The notes beneath the pieces were generated by a model. The model searched no databases and was not told the origin of the DNA. It was given only the letters and a program-made list of their open reading frames with translations. A stretch of 64,000 nucleotides of DNA from Atherinomorus stipes. Lineage: Eukaryota > Chordata > Actinopteri > Atheriniformes > Atherinidae. How positions within the stretch are numbered: position 1 is the stretch's first letter; the number at the start of each line of letters is the position of its first letter. The translations under genes were made by a program, and so were the position numbers. Positions 13,401-27,800 of the stretch are shown one piece after another. The stretch spans positions 124,001-188,000 of the forward strand of contig JALJCO010001097.1 of assembly GCA_023101725.1 (NCBI GenBank). Direction: 5' to 3'.

Positions 13401-16400
13401 TAAAAGTTTTTAATAATATACATGTAGCCAGTACAAAAAAGCAAAACTACAACAAAAAAGCATTAATGCAGATATGAAAGAAGAAAATGAAAAAGGTGTT
13501 TTACATTTGGGCTTTGCAGTTTGTGCTGCTGTCTGTGCACACGCATGTGCATATGGGGGGTATTCAGCTGTCCCTCTTGATATAAAATCTTAATTACTTC
13601 TGACTAAAACTGTAATTAAAATGTATCACAGCTGCAGCCTTACCTGTGTGTTCTGAACGTGTGTTTTTCTTATGTCTGTGTACGTATTAGCGCACGTGTT
13701 TCTAAGTGTTTGCACGTCACTGCAAGGGGGACCTCAGTGAGTGCCAGAGATAAATCACCTCCTCACGCAGCTTGCCAGCCAAGGGACGCAGGGAATGGGG
13801 GTGGAAGAGAGATTACAGAGGGGTGCAGGGGGAAAAGAAAGATTAAGGTTTAGGAATACAGTAAAAGAGAGAGAGAAAAAAATAAGACTAACATTTTCAT
13901 TCATATTCAAAAAAGAAAGCTACTCCAGTTTGCAGAAACAAACTTAATACATATAAGAGTTTTCAGTGTCACGGAGCATTCTGATTTCCTGAACTGTTGG
14001 ATAAACCAGAGCAGCTTCCGTTTACAAAGCTGACCTTTTTATTAAAAGGAAACTGAATTGCAAGGAATTATCCTACCAAGAAGCACACAGTTTGACCACT
14101 TTTATGTTGTTTCCTCCAACAAGAAGAGCAGTAAGAGTCAGACCAAGCATGTGCCATGCAGTTATGAACCATACTTTCACTCTTATTGTCTCTGTATGTG
14201 AAGGCAGTGGAGGGTGGAGAGGGAGGAAGCGGTGCTATGACAAATAGTGGCCAGCTGAAGCCATTGGGGTTAAACACAATTGTTGTAGCAGAAAGAGGAC
14301 ATTATTGGAAATGGCTTTGCCACCGTGGGCGCCCCTGTTGAATAGCTTTTTCCCTTTCTCCCAGGCTACCAATGATTTCCCTCTGCGCGCAAACACACAC
14401 ACACACAGATACACACTTTAGTGGAGAAGGATCTGCAATAACCCGTGGGAATTAAATAGGTGTCAAGACAGACAGAGCCCAGTGAATCAGGGCGCAGCAG
14501 GTGATGTAGCTAAAGGCTGAGGGTACAATGCCGACGGATAAGTATGCATAACTACAATTGTTGATTGTCACGCGGAAGTCTGTTAGAAGACACCTTTGTA
14601 ATCATCCTTCGGCATTCCTTCACCCATCTTATCAGTGCATCCCCAATAACAAGACAGGAAGAGCTATTTGTTTCCTGAGTCCATTCTCTGCCTGACTCCG
14701 GAGACATGCTTCTCTGTAGCTGGTGAATGAGATAGCCTTTCACTGGACTGTATAACCTTTACGAGCTTCCCTCACAAACAACACAATGCCCGCAATCAAA
14801 TTTGACTCACTCAAACAAAGGACACTCCCTAACTGATAGAATGGTCTGGTATTACACGACCCAGATGTCTTTGTGGACACAAAGTAGACAGGATCACTAA
14901 ATTTCAACCCTTAAATAAAAACTAAATAATGAAGCAGTTCACACTAATTTGACATCTGGCTCTCTTGTTTTGATTTTACACAACATAAATGGCTTTTATC
15001 AGAGTGAGCCATGCAGGGAGAAGAAAAGAAAGCTTTGATTTTGGGAGGGGGAAGATATATTGATTTTCTTGACATTGGGCTCTCCTTGGCATCAGAGGTG
15101 CTCTTTCCTCTCAGCTCTGATTACCTATGTGCAGTGCAAGCTGGGCTTTTTCATCTTATCTGTGAAGATAAAATGATGGTAAGAAACCATCTTCGATAAT
15201 AGGAGAGCATCTCTGGCTGGCTATCAATGTTTTATCAGGATCCATGAGGAGTGCTGTAGTACATAGCGGAATGTTAGGCGGTCAATAGAACAACAAAGCA
15301 CAAGCTATTTCCCTCAAACAAAGACACCTAAAAGGGACTTACTCCTCTGTAGACCTGTATGTCGAACTAATTCATATTGGCTTCTTCAAGTTTTTAAAAT
15401 GAAGAAGGAGAAACAGAGAATACAGTGGTAAAATCTATATAGAATTACAAAATTTGGGATAGAAGACCCTCATTTAGCGTTACTTTTTCAGTCACAATCT
15501 CCACTCACAACTCCAAGATGCACTTCTGTTTTCCCGGCATCATTTATCAGAGTGAACTACTGTGGAGGCTGCAGTTGCTGCGCTCACCATCTCTCTTTAG
15601 CCTACTACCTCCATCGGGGTGAAGCTATCACGGGTGAGCTGCACCCATGAGGATGAGAATCTCTGTACAGTGGGATCATTTGTCAACACAGCTGTGGATG
15701 TATGGTAGGGCTGTTTGTCAAGCCCAGTGATGAAGTGCGCAGTGCTCATCACGGAGCTGTCTCGGCAGATTTTATCACCGAATATTATACATACAATATA
15801 ACAGTATATCCTCCATCTAATGGGCAACTGCAGTATGTAAAGCTGTGCAGTGGGAGCGAGGCGCTGCATGGGGGGCTTACAGGCCTACAAGTGTTTTACA
15901 CAGATGGATAAAATCAAGCTGCAGCTACTTTCTTTAAAGCTCTGCTTCCCCACAGCAGGGCTCCCACCCAGCAGTCTAAATCAAGACAGAGCTGTTGTCA
16001 ACCAAGTTGAGGGGACAGGGAGCATGTTAGCTCCAGCAGATTGAATTAAGCTAAATCCCCCAAAGATCCGCATTCAAGCGGGATTCAGGTCAACGTTGAG
16101 ATGACGAGCAGTGCTGTATTGATTTCTCCCAGTTCCCAATCATATTACTCCTCTTCTTCTGGCTAATTCAATTCTCTTACAGGCAGTTCACAATTCAGTT
16201 CATAATTATGATGATACCAAATTACAATGTATCTTGCCAAAGAAATTGGATTAGGGGCTTCAAACTGTGCTCTTTGATTACATCAAATACCTATTGTTGG
16301 GTGGGTCGTGACAAATTTGTGAGTGTCTGCTCACAGAGGCATAATGTGTTGAAACAGCCCTGTTGGAGTGGCAATGTAACTACAACTGTTCTCACAAATT

Positions 16401-17520
16401 AGATAGATATCATGCATAAATGAAGTGTTATTCTCACAGAGGGAGCAGTTTGCGTAGTCAAGATTCCAGCATAAGTTTTCCAAACTTGATAAGTTAATGA
16501 AACCCTCTCCTGGAAACAAACTTTCAAATTCCCTCTTAAACAGGGCCGCTGTGCATATATAGGTCCTTTTCTGGCCTTCACATGAAAGTCATGGTAAAGG
16601 GCAGATGGCTCTGTAATGACAAGGAGCTCAGCCTTGTGCATTGATTTGTTTACTAATAGCTGATGGAAACCCAAGAGTGCCTCTTTTTACCACCAGCCAT
16701 GGGGGGATGAATAATTAATAGCTTTTTAGCTTTTTTTTTTAGCTGCAAAAGGATTAGCAAAAGTCTACTCTGAAACATAATACAAAACTTAAAAAAAAAA
16801 AGCCTTTCAAAAACTTAGAAAGCTTTTTACAGGCTTGAAAGTTGTTCAGGGTGCTGGGTCTCAGTCCTGTCCTGATAAAGGGATAATGGAGGTAGCTGGT
16901 AATGGTTTGTTGGTAGATTAATCTACAACTGTACTGTATATACACCCACAGTCTATGTTCGGCAGTTCTTTAATGGGTATAATTTCCTTTGAATTTCAAT
17001 GCTGCCTTCATGTGGTATCATATTTACGGTAAATACCAAAGTCTGATGTCAACATTGCTCGTGAACACCCACTCAAGTCGTAATTTCCACAGGAAAGCCG
17101 TAAAAAAATTTATGATGCCCGAGTTGCTGAGATGAGGTAAACTTCGACCTTTCAACATGGCGGAGAGCAACGAAAATATCATGAATGGGATGTGATGATT
17201 TACATTGTTTAAAGTTTTCTGCTGCTGTTATTTGGTTAGTTTGTAGTCTGCATAATTCTGTGACATACAGAACTTTGATAACATCACCATTTACACTTAA
17301 ATTTTTGTTTATAAAAATATAGTTGTTGTTTTGTTTACCTCAGCAGATGCTAGCAGCTAGCTAGCTAGTCAGTCGAAGCCTCCAGTGTTTAACTTAATTA
17401 CGACAACAAATCACTTGAACACAACGCACTGGTAATTTTCACTTAACAAGTGGAAAGGATCATCTTTCCCATACCACATAAAGGCAGCATAACTACAACT
17501 GCAACAAAGACTTATGCCAG
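10439..17520. other. AT-rich intronic sequence, nothing recognised
   Basis: It contains simple repeats such as (AAAT)n at about 13344-13366 and short (CA)n near 11640-11705 and 14393-14407. The stretches at about 14550-14800 and 16080-16400 are of balanced composition and low repetitiveness. They might be conserved non-coding sequence, but nothing in the sequence itself proves it. Confidence 0.45.
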
Positions 17521-18824
17521 CCTTACATCAGAGGACTTTTTAAAAATTTGGAAATGACTCTTAGAAGACCATCTTACACGAGCTCACATCTTAAGACACT
17601 TTTTAGTCTCAGCCTAGTCACAGACTGAGATTTTACAGACTGGGAATCTTGCATGACCACTATTTACAAGACTACAACTAGATTCTTTCATTTTTTTCCC
17701 ATCATGCAATTAGTTCCCATCATCATCATCATCATCATAATACATTTAATTTGAAAGCACCTTATGAAAGCGCACAAAGACACTGTATAAAACAGATAAA
17801 ACATTAAAAACAGTAAGATAAAACACCAAAAATGCAAAACATAATCTGCTCTGTAACCAAGAACATTCAGTGAGCAGCACGTCTGATGTTAATTCAGTGT
17901 TTACTGTCAGTAATCTGATTGCTGCTGTGTGTTCTGCAGTAAGATATGACAGTGCGGGGTTCGCGTGGCATTCTCCGTGAGTCACGTGACCGCTTTTACA
18001 TTGAAGTCAACGCATGTCGCAACTCTGTATTTCTACGACCACGAGTGTGCCAGGGCGTGCTGGCATAATGCTGAGCTTACACCAAACAATTTTCACCGTT
18101 CAAGACTTAAAGGAATGATGAATAAAGTTAAAAAAGTTATGTTGTGGATTAGAATAAGAAAAAACAAAGAAAAAAAAAGAAATTTTTAGGGAGTATTTTT
18201 AAACAGCAGCCTCAGAAGGTGGTGGGGATATGGGACGGAATTTAATTGTATTATATAATTGAACGGGGGATTAAGAGGGGAAGGGGGAGGAAAAAAAAAA
18301 AAAAAAAAAAAAAACAGTCGTCGATTAAATCTTTTAAAATAAATGCGAAGAATAAAAAGAGAGGAGGGGGGGGGGGGGGGGGGAGGGAAAGGGGGGGGGT
18401 ATAGAGATAAAAAAATAGAGATGGGTAGGAAAGAAGGAGACAGGACCTCGCACAAAACAAAAAGGGAATAAAATTAAGACTGAAAGTCTTTAGTAAATCT
18501 GAGGAGTTTTACTGAAGGTGTAGCACGCCCTCGAGGTCTGTTAAAGTCGGTAATCTGCGCTGTCTTATATCAGTCTTTTCCTCGTCTTGGGCTTGCGATC
18601 ATGTCAAACTTGTTTAATATTATCACAATATATTATTATTATTATTGAAACAAATTACATGATGGGGGAAATGCTGACAGAATGTTGTAGTCTTGTAAAT
18701 AGTGACCCTGCATGATTCACAGTCTTTGTAAAATCTCAGTCTGAGACTAAAAGCTGTCTTTAGATGTGAGCTGGTGTGAGAAGGTAGTCTTCCAAGAGTC
18801 TTTTCAGAGTCTTCTGATTTAAGG
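17521..18824. mobile_element. 1.3-kb putative non-autonomous transposon with ~175-190-bp inverted arms
   Basis: The left arm (17521-17712) and right arm (18651-18824) are imperfect reverse complements. Shared blocks include TTTAGTCTCAG, ACTGAGATTTTACA, CACTATTTACAAGACTACAA and, at the inner edge, CCCATCATG. The inner ends abut (CAT)n on one side and (ATT)n on the other. The core has no transposase-like frame but holds A24 and G18 tracts. It could be a foldback or MITE-type element, or an inverted duplication. No target duplication was identified. Confidence 0.6.
18291..18399. repeat. Homopolymer cluster A24, G18, G9
   Basis: A24 (18291-18314), G18 (18366-18383) and G9 (18391-18399) lie within 110 bp of strongly purine-biased plus strand. 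This can form G-quadruplex or triplex structures and is also error-prone in assemblies. The open frames on the minus strand here are low-complexity Pro/Phe/Leu translations. Confidence 0.85.
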
Positions 18825-21800
18825 AAGCCATTAAGGAGTCAATTTGGTATTACATCTCTCTGCATTATTTGCAATTTAATAATAGAAACAGCACTTAATA
18901 CAGTCTGCTAAACATCACTGTGCTTGCACACACTATAAAAAAGACAGATAGCGGATGAGAGATAATTTAATCTGCAGATAAAACCCAAAAAGCAGAGACA
19001 AAGATCTTGCACAGAAAACAGAACACTTTAATCATTCTTTCCCCAAGGCTAGAAAAGAGAGACAGACAGGACGACAGAGAGACTGCAAACAGACAGACTG
19101 ATAGAGATGTTGATATAATTGAATGTGACTTATTCCCAAAACCCACCCAGCCCTGTGTCCATCTGTAGGCAGCCCTGGACCTACCACAAGCACCCATGAC
19201 AACGGCCAAACTCTCTCCCTTCCTCTCACTTTCTAAACACACACACACTCAAAGGGAACATCTGGAGTGTGCACCAGTGGACCTAGTCTAGTGCCAACCT
19301 GCCTAATAGCCTATGGAGTCAATTATAAGAGGGGAGAAATGTTCTGGCTTATTCACTAATGGTGCCATCTGGATAATAGCAGATTTCAGAGAGGAACTTT
19401 TTTGCTTCTTCTTCTTCTTCTTACCTGGTCATCTGGGGATTTGTCACCTGTACACTGGCTCTCTCTCTCTCTCTCTTGCTCTGTCTTTCTCTTTTTTTAT
19501 TTTAATAAAGTAGAACAAAAGAGACAGTTTTTCACATTTTAATGAAGCCCCTTTTTTAAAGATGCCAACTAATCTGATACATTACAGTGATGTGGGATGC
19601 TTTTACATACAGTAGAGGTGCTCCCAAGACAGATTTAAAGTTACGTAAATGTAACCAACAACTTTACATTGACTTAAATGGCCATTGAATAACACACTGA
19701 ATGCTGCAGGAATTACTGTATTATTGATAATGTTTGACTATTTGTATCTTTCTTTCACTTTTCCTCCCCTTTGAAATATGTTAAAACTTCTTTTGCACAA
19801 TTTCTCAGAAGTCAGATAGTTCTTATATTTACCTGCAAGCATTTTTGCAGTTATTGACAGGGATTTCTTTTGGAAAGATGTCCAGGCCTCTGGGACTGGA
19901 AGCTTGGCTTCCTTTGGTGTAACCTCTAATTCATTCTGAGTAAAATGGCACTTAAATATTATTACTAATAGCCACAATGGGTCATTTTTATTTACAGAGC
20001 ACTTTCAAAAATCTAATGCACAACTCAGATGAATTAGACATTTTAAATAACGTATTCTTCTCCTCACCAGAAGCAGCGTTCCATGAAGAATTACTGAAGG
20101 AAAAGATGAAACACAAAGTGGAGAAGAAACTCGCTCATCTCCTAATGAAACTAGGATCACATGATCCCCTTAGTCTGTGGTTAAAAGCATGCCATTAAAA
20201 ATGTTAAACTGTTTCTCAGCCTGTTTGGTCTGCACACATATAGAGAATTGTTTGTTCGAAAGTGGAAAGCAAAGTTTCCTTGTTTACTGTTTGTTTGTTT
20301 TTACAGACTGATACTTTTCTTGATATTCTTAAAGATGCCATGACAACAAATGTAACTTTTCTGAAGTTTTGGGGGTATAACATGATCTGTTTTGCACTGA
20401 TGAGGCAATGTGAAGGTTTAGAGTGAGTATCAAAGTCCCTGTTCATGGGTGGTCAGCCTTGTTCAAAAAGGGCAGGGGCCCGCCTTCCTTCTACGTGTTT
20501 CAACTATCTGCGTAATTATTCTCCAATTAGAGCACACCATCAAGCAAACAGCCTCCCCCTCTCCTTCCTACTAGCTAATACACCGGTGTGAGTCAGGCTA
20601 GTTTGCATTCCTGAACATGGGTGAATTAAGGTCGGGGTTTTCCAACAAATGGATTCTAAAAAAAAAGACTTCTGCACCAACACTGAAGGAGGCATCCACA
20701 ACATTGTCATCATCTGTATGTTTATTTTCTAAATGCTGTCTTTTCTGATAAACATACTGTAGATCACTGTCTAAAGTGCCCATGATGCTAACAGATAGCC
20801 TTACGTAAACTCCCACACTAGCTACCGGCAGGTTGACCTAGTTTCTTTAAATAAATATATAGCCAAAAAAGGTTGCAGCCAATCAAAAATGAAGTCAACT
20901 TGGTTTCAGGGGAGATCATATCATTACCGTACCCACTCCTTTTACTGAGAAGGGAAATCTGGTGTACCAAAACAACCACCACCCCACCTCAACGACATTA
21001 TTTTTCTTTGGAGAATTGACATATGCACCAATATCAACTACATGAAATAGTTTATACTGCTATGTCATCACTCCTAAATATCAATTACCATGAATAATTG
21101 ACATGTCTAAAATAATGTGACACTTAATTGCATTTATGTTTTAATCCTTTATATAAGTAGTTTATGGGACAACATCTTTTTGCTTCAGGTTTTCAAGAAT
21201 CGGGCAGTTCTGGTTGTTCTGACAATAAAAAGGCAGACATGAGTCTATTTTTCTTTTTCATGAAATTGTGAACTTTCTTACAACTGACTGTGTTGTGGCA
21301 TTTTAACAACACAAAATTCTATTGCCCAGAGCACACTGAAGCAGTATCAATTTCCCCTGTACAGCAGGTGATATTTTAACAAATGTGCTCTTGTAACAGC
21401 CATCAGAGCTGAGGGCCAGAGAGGTGCGAGGTTATTTATCGAGACCTGGGAGGAATGATGGCAGGGGCAATGGGCAGCCAGGTAAGAAGGCACGGAGGCA
21501 GGGAGAAGATGAGACAACATAGAGATTGTCCTGAAACACAGGGGACTGAGAGAGTCCAGAGTCAGAGGAAGAAGGACAGGAGTGGGAGGGTTGGGGAGCA
21601 GATAGATTGAAAAACACATTTACTTAGCGACTGGCACAGCGCTGCTCACAAATCCAGCTTGGCATGAAGGACAATTTGGAACCAAAATAGGTAGCCCTCA
21701 AAATGAAGGACATCCAAGGGAATGAAATGGAAAATGAAAATGTAATTGTATTAGCTAGCTGAGGAGGAAACTGCATTTCAGGCAAAATGATATTCATATC

Positions 21801-24800
21801 AATGTTTAGTATAATAAAAGATCAAATCTATGAAAAGAAGGCTTTTGAAATGTTTTAAGTACATATATAATAATCCTAAAATACACCCAAGGGGAAAAAA
21901 AAAAAACCCACATCCAACATATCTGAAAGTACATACAGTGTGTCAGCTCAGACTACCAGCAGGGGATGAAACTGAAAATGCTCATGTTTGTGGGTCTGTT
22001 ACCGCCACAAGACAAGTCAAATAGTGTCATGCCACTTTCACATTTAAAAGAGCACAGCACCATGAGAAAAAGAACATCAAATGCTTAATGTCATATAGTC
22101 AAGACTCCTTAACATCTCTTTGAAACAGCTTTGTATGAGACTTTCTCATGGAGACTGGAGCCATGATGTGGCCAGATGGAGGCAGCACACAAGCATGCAT
22201 ACATTGTGATGATTGTGCCGATATGACACTGGAAATGACTGAATAGATGCGTTTACAGGCACACAGTTTTCATCACATGTTCTATTTGAATGATTGGCAA
22301 AGTAAAAACAGGTAGGTCATTAGGTTAAAAGTGGAAAATAATTGGTCTTTTGATTATGATGCTGAACTATAACAAGAAAATTTGAATAGAAAACCTTCAT
22401 GCAACATGTCGTGTCCACCTTAATTGAAAAGCAGACAGTGGAAGAAGTGCTGTGGCCGTGAGGTAAAACAAATGCGCATTTGGTTTGTTATTATTTGTAT
22501 TGGAAGGGGTTAAAGAAATAAGCGTTGGGGCTAATGGCACTCTGACAAATGGAGAACGGGGTATATGAACCATGAAATGAACACTCTGGCAATTGGAAGG
22601 CGGGAGGCTTTCAGCACCATGGTCAGCAACAAAGTGCCTGCAACATCTCAGCGCTTGAGCGATGGTATTTACAAGGCTAAAGAGAGCCGCAGAGAACCAA
22701 AAGAGAAAAGAAAAAACAAGCAAAAAGAAAAGAAACTGAAGACACAAGAGCATTGTGGAGATTAACAAAGATGCCGCACTAGATCAGAACAGAGCAGAAT
22801 GGAACAGATAGAACAGAAAAATATTTTTTTGTCGTAATAAGGTCAATCCCCAGGTATGCGTTTTCTTCTTGCAGTCTGTAAAAGTAGCTGTCCTCACAGC
22901 TGTCAGCTCTGTCTGTCTCCAACTAAAGTGTGTGAGAGTTTATCAGGGTAGAGCAGAAGGCAAAGCTCAGATAAAGTTAGAAGGAGAAAATAACCTCTAC
23001 CACCTGGCACCCCACAGTTAGTGAATGTGCCTTTTTCTCATTAATTGTTGTGGTGGTGTGGTATACAGCCATTAAACGGTAAATAAGTCATTAACTATGC
23101 TTGCTGCCAGGGTGCTCTGGGCCAGGACCTGTATTTGTTGCAGAGAAATGGAAGCGGTGGGCCCTGCAGGCACAGAGGCTGAGGTTAATGTAGTTGGGTT
23201 GCTGATGGACAGCCAGGGTTTTACTACAGAATCAGCGCACCCACATACACACTTAGCAGACTCGGAATATCTATTTCTCTATGTCAAATGCAAACAATGA
23301 GACATCCAGACAATAATTTGAATGCTTAAATTATCAGGCTATTAAATATTAGTAATAATGTCATTTGCTACCTCACAGGTTTAAAGGTTGCGTCTGTGGT
23401 TAATTTCAATTTTCAATTTTCAAGGAACAAAAAGTTGAAGTGCATCTCCAACTGACAAATGACCACAGAGTAAATAACATGGGATAATTTGGTGTTTTTA
23501 CAGAATGAGTAGTAAGGAAAGCACATCAGAGGACAAGCAAGTCCTGGGTCAAAGGCCAAAAGTCGAAAGCAGTCTCTCTGTGGCTGCACACAGGAAGCTA
23601 TGCAGGAAATCTAAAGACTGTTTGCAAAATGTTTATTTTCCATCTTTCACTTTTTGTCTAATTGACAAATAGTGAGAGCCTCTGTTATTTAAATTTGCTT
23701 ATTTGATACTTTATTTTTTGTTGCATGATTAACTATTTTTTGAAGTTGGTTACCATAGCAAATTAATGAATGTGTTTTAAACTACTTTAGGGCCGTTTTC
23801 CCTTTTAAGCTTAAGCACATGTTGTTATGGGACTCTTGCTGTCATCTGTCCAGAAAGACAGTTTCAATAATCACCATAAAAAGTAATTTTCCTCCATATC
23901 CCTTCACAGTTTTTGAAATCTAAACAAACAAAAACTGAACCTTGCCAAATTGTAGTGGATTAAACTAAATTTGGAGAAAAGCTTTGCGAAGCTAGTGATC
24001 AAACATCTCTGCCGTCACTGATAAAATGTGAAGTCAAAATAATTATCTTGCTGTGTGTGGGCTGAAAAAAGTAAACAGCCTTTAAAATCCACATGTTCTG
24101 GCTGAAAAATATGGTGTCAAATCTTAAAGACAAAAAAAAAAAAAAAGGCTACATGCCAAAATGAAAACATTGCATCCCATCAGTCAGTATCATTGAGCGA
24201 TGGGGGCTGCTGTTATTCTAATAGAAATGTAATTAAAGACTCCATCTCATCTCACTCTCACACGTGTATGCAATTTTCCTCCCAAAACACACACACACAC
24301 AAGTACACACCGACAGACAAGCAAAAAACCTCTTTGTTCCTCCCACCCACCTCTAGTCCATCAAGAGGTGTGTGTTTATAAGTGTGTGTGAGTGTGTGTA
24401 TGGGGGGTGAGGGGTATAAAATCATTCTTAATTACACATTTGTCACTTGAAAAGCATCCTGCCTACTTTGTATGAGCTCTAGCAGTCTGATTAATTCAGT
24501 AACGCTTGTATTCGACTGCTCATTATACACCAAACTTCCACTCCTCTCTGTCTTTTTTATCTGTGTCTTTCCCCATTCAATTCCTTCCCTCATTCCCTTG
24601 GTCCTTGACATTTCAGGCTTTTCATTCGAGTGTACTGATGTATGTGTGGTTGCCAGATCCAGTAGCCACAGAGACAAGCTCTTCCTTGGGGATTCAGGAT
24701 TTGACAGCACACATAGTCTGTCCTAGTCCCATCCTAGCTAACGATGACAGGACAATTAGAGTAGAGAGGAAAACTGTGCTTCTTGTTACAGTATGTACCT

Positions 24801-27800
24801 CTCCTCTTATCATCTATACAGGCATCCCCGTTGAGTTAGAAAAAATATGATAGTTTTTAAAATCTTGACACATTACTGTAAGCTCCCAAGCTATGGCTTC
24901 AGGCTTTCCCTCGGAGAGCATATTTGTAATCTATGATAGCTCTATAATGCCTCAGCCAATAAAATAATGATGGTATAATGGCTCAGACTTAAGACTTTAA
25001 ATCTATAAGTGTGAAAATTCCCTGCAGATCGATGATCAATTGTAGTTTTTCTTTCTTTTTTTATGTTCAGTGTCTGTAAAAGAAAATCTGAAAAGAAAAA
25101 CTATTTGTACAGAGTTGATAATTAATGTCATATCAACAGATCAGGCTACATCCCCCCTAAAACGTATGGACATCAACAAGCGCTGCTGTGTTAAAGCAAA
25201 ACTCATCTCACTTTTGTTTTCAAACAGTGTTCATCTGTTTCAACTATTTCTATCTTGGACTCCTTTGTGAGCTTACAGGAAAGCACAGGTCCACTGCATC
25301 CCTGGAGATGGTAAATCACGGCATCAGAAAGACAAACAACATCTGTTTACTCTCAAACACAACACTCTACAGCAGAGCTGCTGCCATGGTGGAGATATCA
25401 CACATGCAGAGTGAACAAAGCAGTAAGGTGTCTCTATCACACTGTGATCCCCAATCTGAGTCGTGCTTTAGAGAGATTCCTTGTAAAGTTTACTTTGCTT
25501 AAAATCAATGGCAGTGAGAGTCCTCGGTGAGAGCTGAGCCAAGCTGTGCATTTACTGTATAAATTCCCACATATAGAGCTCTGTTTTTATATCATTGAAC
25601 CTTAGAACAGGAAAATACTGAGGATTTTAGAATCCAGCAGCTTAAAATAAAGTATAGCAAAAAAACCTTTACATTAAAGTCACCATAATAAGTTAGTTTA
25701 TATGTTTGAATAGAATTGCCTGTGTTTTATTTTTTATCCTCTCATATTTACGTAATAACCTGAAATCAGACCCAATGTTCTTTCTTGTATGATGGATGCA
25801 ACCTTAATGATAACATGAAGCAGAGCAAGTAAGATAAATGTGTGTGTGTTTGTGCTGGTGTGCTGACCCATACCAGGTTACCACCAGTGAGACATGAAAC
25901 ATTCATTGCAGATGTGACCAAGAGATCTCAAAACAGGAAGTTGTACCCCTCAGGGGCCTTTGACACACTCACACAAGCACACACATAAGCCAACCAACCT
26001 GAATAATCACTGTTTTGTCTTATTGACATTTGACTTCAGAGCACATACCTGCAGGCACCAAAGACGGGCAGGACACAAACACACACAGAGGAGTTGATTT
26101 ATGGTGATGCACAGCCGCACCCATGTGCCACTATGAGATGGAACTCAGTATGAGCCAGAGCGTATCACACACACACAGGAGCACATACTGTCCACTCACA
26201 GAGAGGCCAGCACATCCTACCGAACTGTATGTGTGTATTAGAAACTGAGCATGTGCACACTTGCTACTGGAGTGACTATAAATGTCTCGTCTCACAGCAT
26301 GATCCCCAGGCCACCAGCTAAACCCACACCCATAGTAACTGACAGCAGATAGAGTGAATTAGCCCAACTGCAACTGACCTGACCTCACCACATGGTGTGT
26401 GAGCACAGTTTGAAAGTGTCTCCTCCAAAATGCTGCAACATCACCTGAATAGCTTTTTGGCTTTCAAGCAAAGTCAAAAGCAAAACTAAAGGCTTCCGTA
26501 GTGTAGTTAAAAGAAAAAAAAAACATGGTACCATTTAAAAGTAGAATTATGTAGAAATTGTTCATTTCAGAGTTTTAAAGCTGGACATCGACTGCCATTA
26601 ATCTGTTTTATTGTTTTTTTTTGTTTCTTTCCTTAACTGACAACATTCAGTAGTATATGGAACTTTTTTTTACAAATACATGTGTAGTTTGATGAATTAA
26701 AAAGGCAAAATTTTTTTTTTCAATTGCATAGTTGACTCACTCAGCGCACTCAGCAGTTGAATGCAGAGTGCAAGTGTGGCAGGAAAAAATGCTCTTTGCA
26801 ACATAGTCTATTAGCTGACCAGCACCAATGTCCAACTGTGTAGCATAGCAAGACTGTTTACTCTGACTACATGTCTGTTGAAATAAGGCTTAGTGAACTA
26901 ATGATCAAAAACTACTGGGTCGATAACTAGCTAACACAAACAAGCATCACAACACAACGCACAGCTACAGAGATCACCAGCTTAAGCCTTCATTTCTGAG
27001 TCAACAGGATGGAGGCTGCCTTATATTCTGCCAATGAGCAAAATCTGCTTTGAGATTTACTTTTACTAGACCTCTGCTCAATCACACTCTTTTTCTCTGC
27101 TTGGCTTCCTTACCAACTTGAGAAAAACACTTATGAAGACAATCTTTTGGTAAATGATGCAGTGCTCCCCTTTATCTTCCCCCCCAAAGTTACTTGTAGG
27201 TTACCTGTAGTCAGAACAGACACCTGTGGCCCTGACTGAGAATGAGACGATTCTTATTCTCCCCATTATAGATCTGTATACTCTGAGTGATGAGGTAACC
27301 AGTATATCATTTTAAGCTAAATGTTTATACCCTTCACTTAATCAGTCACCAGCTTTCAGTTGTCATACAACACCAAAAGCACATCAGATGGTAAAACAAC
27401 AAAAATGAAACGATATGGCAAAGAGAAAAATCTGCTCGAAGTGCAAAAAGAATAACATAAAGAAGTTAAACTTCCTATGGTTTTAATTCTATGTAGGTTC
27501 TATAATAACTCTACTACAGTATAGGCAGTTCTTTCTCTACAGTGCAATAACACACAGATGAGCATATCGGGGGCAATGTGGGGGTTCAATGTTTTGCCCA
27601 AGGACATTTGATATATTGAGATGCTGGGGGATGGAACCAGCAAATTTCTGCTTGGAAGACAACCGTTCTACATACAATACGGGTTGTCATATAATGCTAT
27701 CTCAGATGAAAGACACATACAGTACAGATTAGTCTGCTTGCAGAGAAATGAAGGCTGAAGTTTACAGTTAAATATGTGTTTTTTGGATTCAAGCCTTACA

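Noticed and set aside
18186..18460. Minus-strand Pro/Phe-rich frames
   Set aside because: They cover the A24/G18 homopolymers and have no other content.
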